A stretch of DNA of 45,828 nt from Candidatus Schekmanbacteria bacterium. GTDB taxonomy: Bacteria; CSSED10-310; JACPHN01. The translations under genes were made by a program, and so were the position numbers. The notes under the pieces were generated by a model. That model saw only the letters and a program-made list of their open reading frames with translations, did not search any database and was not told where the DNA came from. Shown here piece after piece: positions 7,962-17,056 of the stretch. Location of the stretch: positions 1 through 45,828 of the forward strand of contig JACPHN010000083.1 of NCBI GenBank assembly GCA_016188575.1, written 5' to 3'. Position 1 is the first letter of the stretch. Each line of letters starts with the position of its first letter.

Positions 7962-10167
7962 GCGGTGGCGTGATTTCGGCGTGGCAGGGGCGACGGCGTT
8001 GTCGGTAGCGCTACTGCTCGCGGCATGCGCTCAGGTATCGCGACCTCCGGCGCCGGCCGCGGGGGCGTCGACTGCCGCCGAGCTTCAGGCGTTCGCTCGC
8101 ATTCTGCGGGCCGAAGACGAGCGCGCCCCAGGTGGTGGCGAGGCGGCTGTGCTGCTGCGGGATGCGCGGCCGGAGATTCGGACGCGGGCCGCCCTGGCTC
8201 TGGGCCGCATCGGCGACGGTGCGACTTCAGCGCTACTGCTCGCTTCCTTGCGTGCAGACGAGCAACCGGCGGTTCGCGCCGCGGCCGCCTTCGCGCTCGG
8301 CGAGGTGGGGGAGAGCGACGCGTACCCTGCCGAGACCGAGCAGACCGCGGAGCTCGTCGCGCAAGGGCTGGCCGCGGCGCTGGACGACGGTGAAGAGCTG
8401 GTAGCGGCGCGCGCCGCGGAAGCTTTAGGGAAACGCGGGACGACGAGCACACTGCCGGCTCTGCTCGGGCATGCCGGCGGTTCCGCGGTGCAGCGCCGGC
8501 GCGCGGTGCTGCTGGCGCTGTGGCGGGTGAACATTCCGGATGACGACGCGGCGCTCCACCGCCGTCGCTCCGAGGTACTGGCGGCGGCGGCGCGCGCTCC
8601 CGAGCGCGAGGTGCGTTGGGCTGCCGGCTATTCGCTCATGAGGCTCGCTGAACCGGACATGATTTCCGCGCTGCTCGCTTTGGCGAGAGACGCCGACCCG
8701 GGGATTCGCGCGCTTGCCGCGGCGGGCCTCGGTCGCGTTCCGGCTTCCAGCGAGCCCGCGGGTTCGGACACCGTCGAGCCGGCTATGCTCACGGCTCTGG
8801 CGGATCAGGACGCTCACGTCCGGGTCGCGGCGATCCGTTCGCTCGGCCGGCGGCCGACGGCATCTGGCTTCACGGCGCTCGCCCGGCTGCTTGCCGACGC
8901 CAACCGCCATGTCTTGCGAGCGACCGTTGTGGCGCTGGGACGCGCTGCACCGGCAATCCGCAAGGACCTCACCGCCGAAATGACGGCGCCGGTCGTCGCG
9001 CGACTCAAAGCCATGATCGCCGCCCCGCCGTCACTGCCGGAAACTCAGGAAGCGGCAACCAGCATCGCACAGGTTCTCGGACCGGAGTCGCGACCGTACT
9101 GGCGCGAGCTGGCCACGAGCGAGGTGGCATCAGCTCGGCTCGCCGCGGCCGCCGGGCTGTCGGCATTGGGTAAGGACGGAGACATCGGCGAGCTTCTCGG
9201 GCTGGTTCAGGACGCGGACCCCGGTGTCGCCATGCAGGCCATGGACGGTATCACGGCGACTTTGGGGAGGAGCTCGACGGTGCCGGCCGAAAAGGCAACA
9301 GCGAATGGCCTTATGAACCTCTTTTCGAGCCGTAACCGCGAGGGGCGCGGCGCCGCTATCGGGATGCACCGGCGGCTACGGGACGACAATCCGTATGTGC
9401 GTGCCGCGGCCACCGCCGCGCTTGCCAAACTCGACCACGAGGACGTTGCGGCGTTCATCTTCGAGGCCCTCGAGCGGGCGCACGCCGATGCGGAGCCGGA
9501 TGCGAAGACGGCAGCTTTCGAGGCGCTTGCCGAGGTCACTCTCGGTGATGGCGATCGGGTCACCGCGGAAACTCTCGCGCGACGGGCACTCGGTGAGGAC
9601 GAAAACTACCTCGTGCGGCGTGCGGCCGCTCGCTTCCTGGCGCATCTCGGGGTGCCCGCGGTGGCGGACGCCCGTCCGGTCCGCGTCGGGCGCTCCCTGC
9701 AGGACTACGCGGCGCTGCTCGCCGCTCCGCGGTCGCAGCTTCGCCTCGCCACGTCCGCGGGTGATATCGTCGTCCGCTTGCTGCCTGGCGATGCGCCGAT
9801 CACGGTCGCGAATTTCGTCCGTCTCGCCCGCGCACGGTATTTTGACGGCCAAGTTTTCCACCGCGTGGAGCCGTCGTTCGTGGTCCAGGGGGGAGATCCT
9901 GAAGGCACCGGCTGGGGCGGTCCGGGATTCAGTCAGCGCTGCGAGGTGAACGGCGTGCCGTTTACCCGTGGCACAGTTGGCATGGCGCTGTCCGGCAAGG
10001 ATACCGGCGGCAGCCAGTTCTTCATTGCGCACACACCTCAACCACATCTGGACGGCGGCTACACGGTTTTTGGTCAGGTGGTCTCGGGAATGGATGTTGT
10101 CGATCGCCTGAATCCCGGCGACAGGATCCTGCGCGTTTCCGTCGAGGATGACTCTACAGGAAGGTGA
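7945..10167 (+). CDS. HEAT-repeat lipoprotein with C-terminal cyclophilin domain
   Basis: This is a 740-residue exported lipoprotein. A basic start and hydrophobic stretch end in a lipobox LLAAC with Cys28. About 550 residues of HEAT-type helical repeats follow (many RAAAAFALGEVG-like units). A cyclophilin-type peptidyl-prolyl isomerase domain covers about 593-735. It keeps the catalytic Arg (FHRV, Arg640), the VVQGGDPEGTGWGG loop and GSQFFI. LDGGYTVFG carries Tyr where His is usual. The likely role is a periplasmic or outer-membrane folding factor with a protein-binding solenoid. Its start overlaps the stop of the acyl-CoA synthetase by 17 bases and its stop overlaps the next GTG, so the three genes are tightly coupled. 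Confidence 0.85.
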   Translation: MRCTSRRWRDFGVAGATALSVALLLAACAQVSRPPAPAAGASTAAELQAFARILRAEDERAPGGGEAAVLLRDARPEIRTRAALALGRIGDGATSALLLASLRADEQPAVRAAAAFALGEVGESDAYPAETEQTAELVAQGLAAALDDGEELVAARAAEALGKRGTTSTLPALLGHAGGSAVQRRRAVLLALWRVNIPDDDAALHRRRSEVLAAAARAPEREVRWAAGYSLMRLAEPDMISALLALARDADPGIRALAAAGLGRVPASSEPAGSDTVEPAMLTALADQDAHVRVAAIRSLGRRPTASGFTALARLLADANRHVLRATVVALGRAAPAIRKDLTAEMTAPVVARLKAMIAAPPSLPETQEAATSIAQVLGPESRPYWRELATSEVASARLAAAAGLSALGKDGDIGELLGLVQDADPGVAMQAMDGITATLGRSSTVPAEKATANGLMNLFSSRNREGRGAAIGMHRRLRDDNPYVRAAATAALAKLDHEDVAAFIFEALERAHADAEPDAKTAAFEALAEVTLGDGDRVTAETLARRALGEDENYLVRRAAARFLAHLGVPAVADARPVRVGRSLQDYAALLAAPRSQLRLATSAGDIVVRLLPGDAPITVANFVRLARARYFDGQVFHRVEPSFVVQGGDPEGTGWGGPGFSQRCEVNGVPFTRGTVGMALSGKDTGGSQFFIAHTPQPHLDGGYTVFGQVVSGMDVVDRLNPGDRILRVSVEDDSTGR

Positions 10168-10973
10168 GCCACGTGCTTCGCATTGGAACGAGCGGCTACA
10201 GCTACGAGGACTGGGTTGGTCCATTCTACCCGGATGGGACGCAACGTGGCGCGATGCTCGCGCACTACGCCGGTGTTTTTGCGGCCACGGAGGTGACGAG
10301 CTCCTACTATCGTATTCCGCATCCGCGAACCTGTGAGCAAATGCTCGAAAAGGTGCCGGCGGGTTTCATGTTCAGTGTGAAGGCCCACCGCTCGTTCACT
10401 CACGAGCGTAACGCGGACCGGACGCATTTTGGCGCCTTCGCCGCGGCACTCGCGCCGCTGCTCGAGCGCGGGCAGCTCGCATGTATCCTCTTGCAATTTC
10501 CCTTCGATTTTCGCAACACGGCGGACAACATCGCGTATTTGCAAGGACTCTTCGGTTCCTTCGAGGCGCGGCTCGTGGTGGAGTTTCGGCACCGCAGTTG
10601 GCAGACGGACGAGACCTTCGAGACGTTGCGGCGATACGGCGTCGGCTACTGCTCGGTGGATGTGCCGCGGCTCAAGGGCCTGCCGCGGCCGGTGACTGTG
10701 GCGACATCTCCGCTCGCCTATGTCCGCTTGCACGGTCGCAACGCGGACAGATGGTGGCGGCAAGAGGAACCCCGGCAGCGCTACGACTATCTGTACAGCG
10801 GTACGGAGCTTGCCGAATGGGCGGCACGCATCAAGGAGCTGGGCAGCCGCAGCGAGGACGTCTACGTCTTTTTCAACAACCACTACCGCGCCCAGGCGGC
10901 GCGAAACGCGAATGTGCTAATCGCGTTGCTGCGCGGCAGCAGTGGAGCCGAGACTGCGACAACGACCGGTTAG
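10164..10973 (+). CDS. DUF72 family protein (YecE-like)
   Basis: This is a 269-residue TIM-barrel-like protein of the DUF72 family. Seen are the N-terminal IGTSGYSYEDWVGPFYP, the FMFSVKAHRSFTHER segment, VEFRHRSW and the C-terminal VYVFFNNHYRAQA, all family hallmarks. The biochemical function of the family is not established. The GTG start overlaps the preceding TGA (GTGA), which implies translational coupling to the HEAT-cyclophilin gene. It is the last gene of the operon; the next gene is convergent. Confidence 0.88.
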   Translation: MSHVLRIGTSGYSYEDWVGPFYPDGTQRGAMLAHYAGVFAATEVTSSYYRIPHPRTCEQMLEKVPAGFMFSVKAHRSFTHERNADRTHFGAFAAALAPLLERGQLACILLQFPFDFRNTADNIAYLQGLFGSFEARLVVEFRHRSWQTDETFETLRRYGVGYCSVDVPRLKGLPRPVTVATSPLAYVRLHGRNADRWWRQEEPRQRYDYLYSGTELAEWAARIKELGSRSEDVYVFFNNHYRAQAARNANVLIALLRGSSGAETATTTG

Positions 10974-11115
10974 GAGACTGCCCGCCGCCCCTCGCTCAGG
11001 CGCGCCAGCATGAGCCGCGGCCCTGAATCCTGTACCCTCTCGAAGTCGACCCGACGGCGCGCGCCTTGCAGGTGAACCGGCTGTGGACTCGAGTTTTCAG
11101 CGCGGTAGTGCCGGC

Positions 11116-12684
11116 CTATTCCGGCGTTTTGGCGCCTGCTCTTGTCTTGAGGCGAGCGAAGCGCCGGACGGCGCGGTGCCGCGGCCAGGCCGGCGGTGCG
11201 CCGCTCGCCTCGCCGCCGGCGACGGGCGTCGCCTGCAATGCCAGCAGTCGGGCCTGGACGTGGTTGGTGCAATATCGCCCATACAGCATCGAGGCGGCCT
11301 CGTACTGCTGCTCGAGGTACTCCTCCGGGGTAGTGAAATAGCCCGCGTACTCACCGGCGTAGCCGATGATCCACGGTACGGCGCCCGGGTCCGCGCGGGC
11401 CAGGGCGCGTTCGATCCGCCACGCCGCCATGACGGTTGGTTCGCCCGGAACGGTGGCGATGAGCGCAGGGCCGACGCGCCACAGATGCAGGGGCCAGCAC
11501 CGCGGCGGCGAAAGCGCGAGCAGCCGGCGCAGGGCCGCCTGCACGGGACCGAGAGCCGGGGACTTGGGAAACTGAGGGTGCGCCGGCGAGAAGTACCTGG
11601 CGGATGCGGCGGCCCCGGCAAGCCCGAGATGGTAGAGCAGCGAACGGCCGTCTGGAGCGCCGCCCAGAGCGGCGCGGCCGACACACCACGTCTCGGCGAG
11701 CTCGGTCGCCGGATCGCCATCAACCAGACGAGACGTCAGAGGAATGGACGCCAGGCGGCAATCGACGGTGTAAGCCGCGGCACCGCGCCGGGCCTCGTCC
11801 AGAACGGCGCCGACCGTGTCCGCGACCGCGCGCCCGACGCCCCTGGCAAGATCGGTTCCCTGTGTCGCACCGGGAACCAGCATGTTGACGTCGCCGGCGG
11901 TTCCGGGCATGACGGCGCAGAGGCAGCCGGCGCCGAGCCGTGCGGAGAGCATGCCGGCCGCTGCTCCGGTCCAATCCGCCGAGTAGCCGTCGACCGCGGG
12001 CCCGAGGCAGGTGTTGTGACAGGCAAATGACGCCAGGACCGCAAGGGGCGCACCTCCCTCTGCGAAGGCCGCCAGCACCTTGACTCGCGGGTCGGTAGCC
12101 CGTTGGCCGGGGGGCGTGGACGGCGGCGCTCCCGACGCCGGTCCCCCGGGAGCCTCCCAGGCAGGCGCGTCGGGATTACGGTGAAACGCTCCCGGACAGG
12201 CGTTCGTGGACACCCCCCAGAGGCGGCCGGTAGCCAGGCCGAGCGCCGCCGGGCGGGCGTTCGCCGCCGCCATCGTTACCGCCGCCGCGATCCTCGTCGC
12301 CAGCCATTCCGCCAGCCCGCGGTCGAAGCCGCGCCGCGCCTGCGTGAGCGAATCGAAGTACGAGCTCGCAAAGAAGTTTCCCGGAGCCGCGTGGGTGTGT
12401 GTCCCGGCAACCACCAGGTTACGTTCAACAAGGCCGCAGGAAGCTGAGGCCATCTCGGCTGCCCGCCTGAACAGGTAGCCCGAGGCCGAGGCCAGGTCGA
12501 CGACGCACAACGCCGCATCGTGGCCGCGGCTGTCGCGAAAATAGACCGCGCGCGCCTTGAGCGGATCGATTGTCCGCTTCGCGATTCGCCCCAGGGCGCC
12601 GTATCCCGCGAGCGGTAGGCCTGGAGGTGGCGTGATATCCACTTCCGCTGCGCCGCACCAGGAACCGCGCTCCACGGAGCTCAT
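11116..12684 (-). CDS. Neutral/alkaline ceramidase-like N-terminal-domain protein
   Basis: This 522-residue protein has the neutral/alkaline non-lysosomal ceramidase fold. Family features are AEVDITPPPGLPLAGYG at the start, the zinc-site GTHTHAAPG, and FACHNTCLGP for the second zinc histidine. In the loop where characterised neutral ceramidases have the nucleophilic Ser (AGNLSP), this protein reads AGDVNM, so the Ser seems to be Asn. Ceramide hydrolysis is therefore uncertain, and a related amidase or carbohydrate role is possible. No signal peptide is visible. The ATG at 12684 is chosen because GGAG lies six bases upstream; an upstream GTG/ATG would overlap the preceding gene. It lies 25 bases after the GTPase gene and is probably co-transcribed with it. 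Confidence 0.75.
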   Translation of the reverse strand: MSSVERGSWCGAAEVDITPPPGLPLAGYGALGRIAKRTIDPLKARAVYFRDSRGHDAALCVVDLASASGYLFRRAAEMASASCGLVERNLVVAGTHTHAAPGNFFASSYFDSLTQARRGFDRGLAEWLATRIAAAVTMAAANARPAALGLATGRLWGVSTNACPGAFHRNPDAPAWEAPGGPASGAPPSTPPGQRATDPRVKVLAAFAEGGAPLAVLASFACHNTCLGPAVDGYSADWTGAAAGMLSARLGAGCLCAVMPGTAGDVNMLVPGATQGTDLARGVGRAVADTVGAVLDEARRGAAAYTVDCRLASIPLTSRLVDGDPATELAETWCVGRAALGGAPDGRSLLYHLGLAGAAASARYFSPAHPQFPKSPALGPVQAALRRLLALSPPRCWPLHLWRVGPALIATVPGEPTVMAAWRIERALARADPGAVPWIIGYAGEYAGYFTTPEEYLEQQYEAASMLYGRYCTNHVQARLLALQATPVAGGEASGAPPAWPRHRAVRRFARLKTRAGAKTPE

Positions 12685-12709
12685 CGGCAGCTCCAGTCCC
12701 GCGCTCGGG

Positions 12710-14023
12710 TCAAAGGACGGTGCGCAAGAGCTCCTCGAGTGTGGGTCCACTCAGCTCTTCAAGCGAATACTGGACGCGATGCATGGGCTTGTCCACGGTA
12801 ATGAGCCGCGCCAGGTCGATAGGCGTGGCGACGATGACCGCATCGCAGTCGCAACGCCGAATTGTCGCCTCGAGATCGGCGACTTGCGCCTTGCCATAGC
12901 CCATGGCCGGCAAGACCGCGCGCACCTGGGAATACTTCTGGAAGACGTCGACGAGGCTTCCGACCGCGCACGGCCGCGGATCGACAATCTCGCTCGCGCC
13001 GAGCGTCCTGGCGGCCACCACGCCAGCTCCGAAGGACATGCCGCCGTGCGTGACCGTCGGTCCATCCTCGACCACGAGCACCCGCTTGCCAGCAAGCGCT
13101 GCGCCATTTTCGACGGTGACGGGCGACGCCGCGCGGATGATGACCGCCTTCGGGTTCACCCGGCGCACGTTCGCCTCCACCAGCGCCACGTCGGCTTCGG
13201 CCGCGGTGTCGACCTTATTGATGATGACGACCCCGGCGCGCCGGATGTTCACGGATCCCGGGTAGTACGTCAGCTCATGGCCCGCGCGATGCGGATCGGC
13301 AACGACGATCTCCAGCGTCGGAGCAAAGAACGGGGTGTCGTTGTTGCCGCCGTCCCAGATAATGACGTCGGCGGACTTCTCGGCCTCGGCGAGAATCGCC
13401 TGATAATCGACTCCGGCCATGACGATCGCGCCTTCGGCCAGATGCGGCTCGTACTCCTCGCGTTCCTCGATCGTGCAGTCGTGAGCGAGCAGGTCATCGT
13501 AGGTCGCGAATCTCTGCACCCGCTGTTTCACGAGATCGCCGTAGGGCATCGGATGGCGCACGACGACAACGCGTTTGCCCATCCCGTGCAGGATGCCTGC
13601 GATTTTCCGCGAAGTCTGGCTCTTTCCGCAGCCGGTGCGGACGGCGCACACCGAGATCACCGGGACCGTGGAGGGCAGCATCAGTTGCGCGGCCGAGGGG
13701 AGCTCGAAGGTGGCGCCGCGCGCGACGACGCTGGCGGCACGGTCCATGACATGGTCATGTGAGACGTCGCTGTAGGCAAAGACGACGCGCGTGATCCGTT
13801 CCGCCTCGATGAGGCTGGGGAGCTCGTCTTCGGCGTAGATGGGAATGCCGTGCGGATAGCCTGGGCCGGCGAGCGCGGCGGGGTACTTTCTACCGGCGAT
13901 TCCGGGAATTTGGGTCGCCGTGAAAGCGACGACGTGAACTTCGTCGCGACCGCGGAAGAGCGTATTGAAGACGTGGAAGTCCTTACCAGCGGCTCCCATG
14001 ATGACCGTACGAGTGCTTGTCAT
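12710..14023 (-). CDS. Cyclic 2,3-diphosphoglycerate synthase-like P-loop protein
   Basis: This 437-residue protein belongs to the family named after archaeal cyclic 2,3-diphosphoglycerate synthetase (predicted GTPase, COG2403 type). Diagnostic segments are VIMGAAGKDFHVFNTLFRG and FTATQIPGIAGRKYP at the N-terminus. The P-loop region is VRTGCGKSQTSR (about 148-160), and NDTPFF and INKVDTA follow. The archaeal enzyme condenses 2,3-diphosphoglycerate with ATP into a cyclic osmolyte. Whether bacterial members do this is unknown. In other bacteria I recall the family near carbamoyltransferase and carbamate kinase genes; the YgeW-type carbamoyltransferase 14 kb away fits that, as inference. It is first in a two-gene minus-strand operon. 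Confidence 0.75.
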   Translation of the reverse strand: MTSTRTVIMGAAGKDFHVFNTLFRGRDEVHVVAFTATQIPGIAGRKYPAALAGPGYPHGIPIYAEDELPSLIEAERITRVVFAYSDVSHDHVMDRAASVVARGATFELPSAAQLMLPSTVPVISVCAVRTGCGKSQTSRKIAGILHGMGKRVVVVRHPMPYGDLVKQRVQRFATYDDLLAHDCTIEEREEYEPHLAEGAIVMAGVDYQAILAEAEKSADVIIWDGGNNDTPFFAPTLEIVVADPHRAGHELTYYPGSVNIRRAGVVIINKVDTAAEADVALVEANVRRVNPKAVIIRAASPVTVENGAALAGKRVLVVEDGPTVTHGGMSFGAGVVAARTLGASEIVDPRPCAVGSLVDVFQKYSQVRAVLPAMGYGKAQVADLEATIRRCDCDAVIVATPIDLARLITVDKPMHRVQYSLEELSGPTLEELLRTVL

Positions 14024-14309
14024 GGCTCACCTTTTGTGCGAGAACGAGGTCAGCGTCTCGCGGCCGCGTCCAGAACGGCCGCGCGGCGCCCGCCGGAATC
14101 GGCGCCGTGCTCATAGCACGAAGTGGCGGTTGGCGCCAGCTTCGCCGCGCCGTGAGGCACGTGTCTGGACACATGTCACAGGTATTTCGCCACGGACTTC
14201 GCCGCACCCAGAGCTACACGGTCGCTCCGCAATCCCCCTCGCCAGGTGGCACGTCATTTGCTTTGTAGGAAGAGCATTCGTCATACTGGATCGTCGCCTG
14301 GCCCTGAGG

Positions 14310-15590
14310 ATGAACATGCCTCTCGCTTTTCCATGCGCTTCCGACCGATCTGCTGCCACGCGGGTAATCGCCTACCTGTCCGCATGGCTGGTGGCGGGGC
14401 TCGCCTCGCTGGCTTGCGCGCCGGCGCCGGGCCCCGCGGACGATCCTGTCGCGATCGCCGACCTGGTCGCCACTCCGCCGCTGGCGACTGCTAACCTCCT
14501 CTGGCAAGGTTCGGGCAGCAGCGGCGCCGAGTACAAGGTTACGGCAATGGCAGCAGCCAACGAGGGCGTCTTTGTCGCCACCAGCAACGTCTACTCCACG
14601 CGCCAGGCAAACCACTCCGCGGCCTTTCTCATCGGCTACGATGGCGTCGCACGCAGAGTCTACAGCGGCCCGGAGGAGTCGATCGGGCCTCTTTTCGGGC
14701 CATACATGACGGTCGAGCACGGTCCTTCCGTGTTGCAGCTTCGCAATGGACGCGTTCGCGAGGCCATCGCCATGCCCCAGGCGCCGCCAGGCACCCTGGG
14801 CTGCTCGGTCGATGCCGCCGATTGCAACTGGAGCATCGTCGGGGCACTTGCCTGGAACGGAGCCGCGGCGCTCACATACAACCTCGGCCCATACAAGCAG
14901 GGACAGTTCTTCGACTCCCCAAAGTTGCTGAGCATTGACGCCTCTCCGCCCTACCATTTCAGCCTGCGACGCTTGCAGGCGACGGTCCAGGGCGCCGCGT
15001 TTCACGATGGCGTACTGTGGCTGTCAACCTCCTTCGGCTGGACCGAAGACGACAACGCTCTGGTGCGGCTGAATGCCCCTAGCGCCGAGGCGTATTCGAT
15101 CTTGGAGGAAACCCGCGGCAGCGACGTGGGTGCTCTGCACTGGTTTGCCGGGTCGCTCTACGGCGGCGGCGGCCGGCGCATCGCGGAAGGCTCGTCGGCA
15201 CCACCGGCGGCGCTCTACGAGCTCAGCGATGACCGCTGGCGGGCGGTTCTTGATACCGGGTCAGAGACGGTCAACCAGTTGTTGGAGGCGTGCGGCAAGC
15301 TCTGGATCGCCACGACCAACCCGGACCGCGTGCTGGTGATGGATGCCTTCGGGGAAATCGCGGTCGTGGCCGAGCACCCGGATGAAGGAAACGAGGAAGA
15401 TCCGCGCTCGTTTGGTTCCACCTTCGACCTCAGGCTAGAGCGCGAGGGAAATGCCTGGCGCTGGCGCTACTATTGGGCCCGCTCGGATCTACATCGCGCC
15501 TACCTTTATGAGCTGGTGCCGCAGGCGAGCGAGGGGCTTTGCGAGCCGCTGCTGACCTCCGGATCGGGTATCGGCGAGCAGATCGATTGA
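14310..15590 (+). CDS. Predicted lipoprotein, propeller-like, function unknown
   Basis: This is a predicted 426-residue lipoprotein with a basic N-terminus, a hydrophobic segment ending SLAC (Cys36 as the lipidated residue) and then an APAPGPADD linker. The rest is rich in short strands and paired Gly/Trp turns (GALHWFAGSLYGGGG, GKLWIATTNPDRVLV), suggesting a beta-propeller of the surface-lipoprotein kind common in myxobacterial genomes. I recognise no enzyme family. The ATG at 14310 or, better spaced from GAGG, the ATG at 14316 is the likely start; longer versions begin inside the divergent gene. It ends 136 bases before the enoyl reductase gene. Confidence 0.65.
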   Translation: MNMPLAFPCASDRSAATRVIAYLSAWLVAGLASLACAPAPGPADDPVAIADLVATPPLATANLLWQGSGSSGAEYKVTAMAAANEGVFVATSNVYSTRQANHSAAFLIGYDGVARRVYSGPEESIGPLFGPYMTVEHGPSVLQLRNGRVREAIAMPQAPPGTLGCSVDAADCNWSIVGALAWNGAAALTYNLGPYKQGQFFDSPKLLSIDASPPYHFSLRRLQATVQGAAFHDGVLWLSTSFGWTEDDNALVRLNAPSAEAYSILEETRGSDVGALHWFAGSLYGGGGRRIAEGSSAPPAALYELSDDRWRAVLDTGSETVNQLLEACGKLWIATTNPDRVLVMDAFGEIAVVAEHPDEGNEEDPRSFGSTFDLRLEREGNAWRWRYYWARSDLHRAYLYELVPQASEGLCEPLLTSGSGIGEQID

Positions 15591-15726
15591 AATCCAGGCG
15601 CACAGCGGTCAGGATAGGGCTCGCACCAGCACTTCGTCAGCCGGTCCGAAACCCCGACCCGCAAGCCGGGGTCTCAGCCGACACACCAGCGACGCCAGAG
15701 CAGCCAGAACAGAAGGAGGCAGGGTA

Positions 15727-16524
15727 GTGCAGGGGTATCGCGGGCGATGGGCGCTGATCCTTGGCGCCTCGAGCGGCTTCGGCGCCGCCTGCGCCCGGGA
15801 GCTGGCCGCTCGCGGCATGAACATCGCGGGCGTTCATCTCGATCGGCGGGCGCAGCGGCAGGCAGTTGCGGATCTCACCGGGGAGCTCCTGGAGCATGGC
15901 GTCGAGGTTCGCTTTTTCAACGCCAATGCCGCGGCCGCAGAAACGCGCGCGGCGGTAACCGACTTTCTGCGGACCGCCACCGGGGGTGGGAAGCCACCTC
16001 TCGGCATTGTTCTGCACAGCCTCGCCTTCGGCGCGCTACGGCCTTTTACTGCCGCGTCGCCGGCGGAGCGCGTCAGCCGAGAGCAGCTCGAGATGACCCT
16101 CGACGTCATGGCGAGCTCGCTCGTCTATTGGGTTCAGGATCTGCTCGCTGCCGAACTGCTCGGTGGCGGCACCCGCATCTTTGCGATGACGAGCCTCGGG
16201 AGCAGCCGCGCCTGGCCGGGCTACGGACCGGTGTCTGCCGCCAAGGCCGCACTCGAGTCCAACGTCCGCCAGCTCGCCCTGGAGCTCGCTGCGCACGGCA
16301 TTACCGTCAACGCCCTGCGCGCCGGAGTGACCATGACCCCGGCGCTGGCGCAAATTCCCGGGCACGAGCGCATGATCGCGGTGGCGGAGGCCCGCAACCC
16401 GAGCGGGCGCCTCACGCGTCCCGAGGACGTCGCTCGCGCCGTGGCCGCCCTGGCGGCGCCCGAAACCGCCTGGATCACCGGCAACGTCATTGCCGTGGAC
16501 GGCGGCGAGAGCATTGTCGCATGA
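15727..16524 (+). CDS. Enoyl-ACP reductase, FabL/FabI-like SDR
   Basis: This 265-residue short-chain dehydrogenase probably reduces trans-2-enoyl-ACP in fatty acid elongation. The cofactor loop is LGASSGFGAACA near the N-terminus. The catalytic pair is Tyr166 and Lys173, spaced Y-x6-K. That spacing marks enoyl-ACP reductases, whereas ordinary SDRs have Y-x3-K. TSLGSSRAWPGYGP and the C-terminal ITGNVIAVDGGES resemble Bacillus FabL most. The GTG start has AAGGAGG eight or nine bases upstream. Its stop overlaps the ATG of the next gene (ATGA), so the two are coupled. A 3-ketoacyl or secondary-metabolite reductase is a less likely alternative. Confidence 0.8.
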   Translation: MQGYRGRWALILGASSGFGAACARELAARGMNIAGVHLDRRAQRQAVADLTGELLEHGVEVRFFNANAAAAETRAAVTDFLRTATGGGKPPLGIVLHSLAFGALRPFTAASPAERVSREQLEMTLDVMASSLVYWVQDLLAAELLGGGTRIFAMTSLGSSRAWPGYGPVSAAKAALESNVRQLALELAAHGITVNALRAGVTMTPALAQIPGHERMIAVAEARNPSGRLTRPEDVARAVAALAAPETAWITGNVIAVDGGESIVA

Positions 16525-16964
16525 GCGGCCCCGAGCGCGAACGAGCCGCCGTGCTTGCCTACCTCTCGTGGTCGCGAGCGCTGCTGGCCCGGCATCCCTC
16601 GGCCGGTCGCGCCGCCCTCGATCCCATCCTCACCGCGCTGAAAGGCGGCGATCCCGCACCCGTTCTCGCCGAAGCCGCCAAGGCCGAGCGCATTCTCGCC
16701 GAGCTCCGGGAACCGCCGGCTGCGGTCGGGGTGCCGGCGGCATGCGAATCGCTACACGATGGCCAGCAGCGCCTGTTTTCGGCCGTCGCGGAGATGCTGC
16801 GCGAGCAGGCCGGGTACGCGCGCGGCAAGGATGGAGCCATGCGCCACGTGGTGCGAACGCTGCGATCCATGCAGCGCATCGTCCGCCTTGCGCGGCGAAC
16901 CGAAGCCGAGGCCAAGGCCCTGGAGAGCGCGCACCGTGCCGGTCCGGCGCCGGCTGACCGCTAA
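16521..16964 (+). CDS. Small helical protein coupled to enoyl reductase
   Basis: This is a 147-residue hydrophilic, almost wholly alpha-helical protein, rich in Ala, Arg and Glu, with no signal peptide and no recognised domain. Coding status is supported by the ATGA overlap with the reductase stop, by similar codon use and by the absence of a better frame. A conserved-looking Arg-rich C-terminal helix runs from about residue 105. A flagellar-export-chaperone or FlgN-like helical hairpin is imaginable, but there is no motif to support it. Function unknown. Confidence 0.6.
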   Translation: MSGPERERAAVLAYLSWSRALLARHPSAGRAALDPILTALKGGDPAPVLAEAAKAERILAELREPPAAVGVPAACESLHDGQQRLFSAVAEMLREQAGYARGKDGAMRHVVRTLRSMQRIVRLARRTEAEAKALESAHRAGPAPADR

Positions 16965-17016
16965 CGCCCCCCCGAGCTCGGGTCATCGCCGGGCGCAAGG
17001 TGACACCGCGAGACAC

Positions 17017-17056
17017 TTGACACTCGATGCCAAAAATGGTATGGTATTCCCATGCC
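17017..17056 (+). promoter_or_regulatory. Sigma-70 promoter and operator candidate for the tetR gene
   Basis: A TTGACA box at 17017-17022 and a TATGGT box at 17040-17045 are separated by exactly 17 bases. The predicted transcription start falls on or next to the ATG at 17052, so the mRNA may be leaderless. An imperfect palindrome GGTATGG-TATTC-CCATGCC at 17038-17056 covers the -10 box and start codon. That is a plausible autoregulatory site for the TetR protein encoded immediately downstream (inference). Confidence 0.6.

Noticed and set aside
12950-13762. Open frames on the plus strand opposite the cDPG-synthase-like gene, including one of about 400 codons
   Set aside because: They are the antisense of a gene with clear family motifs and show no protein-like pattern of their own.
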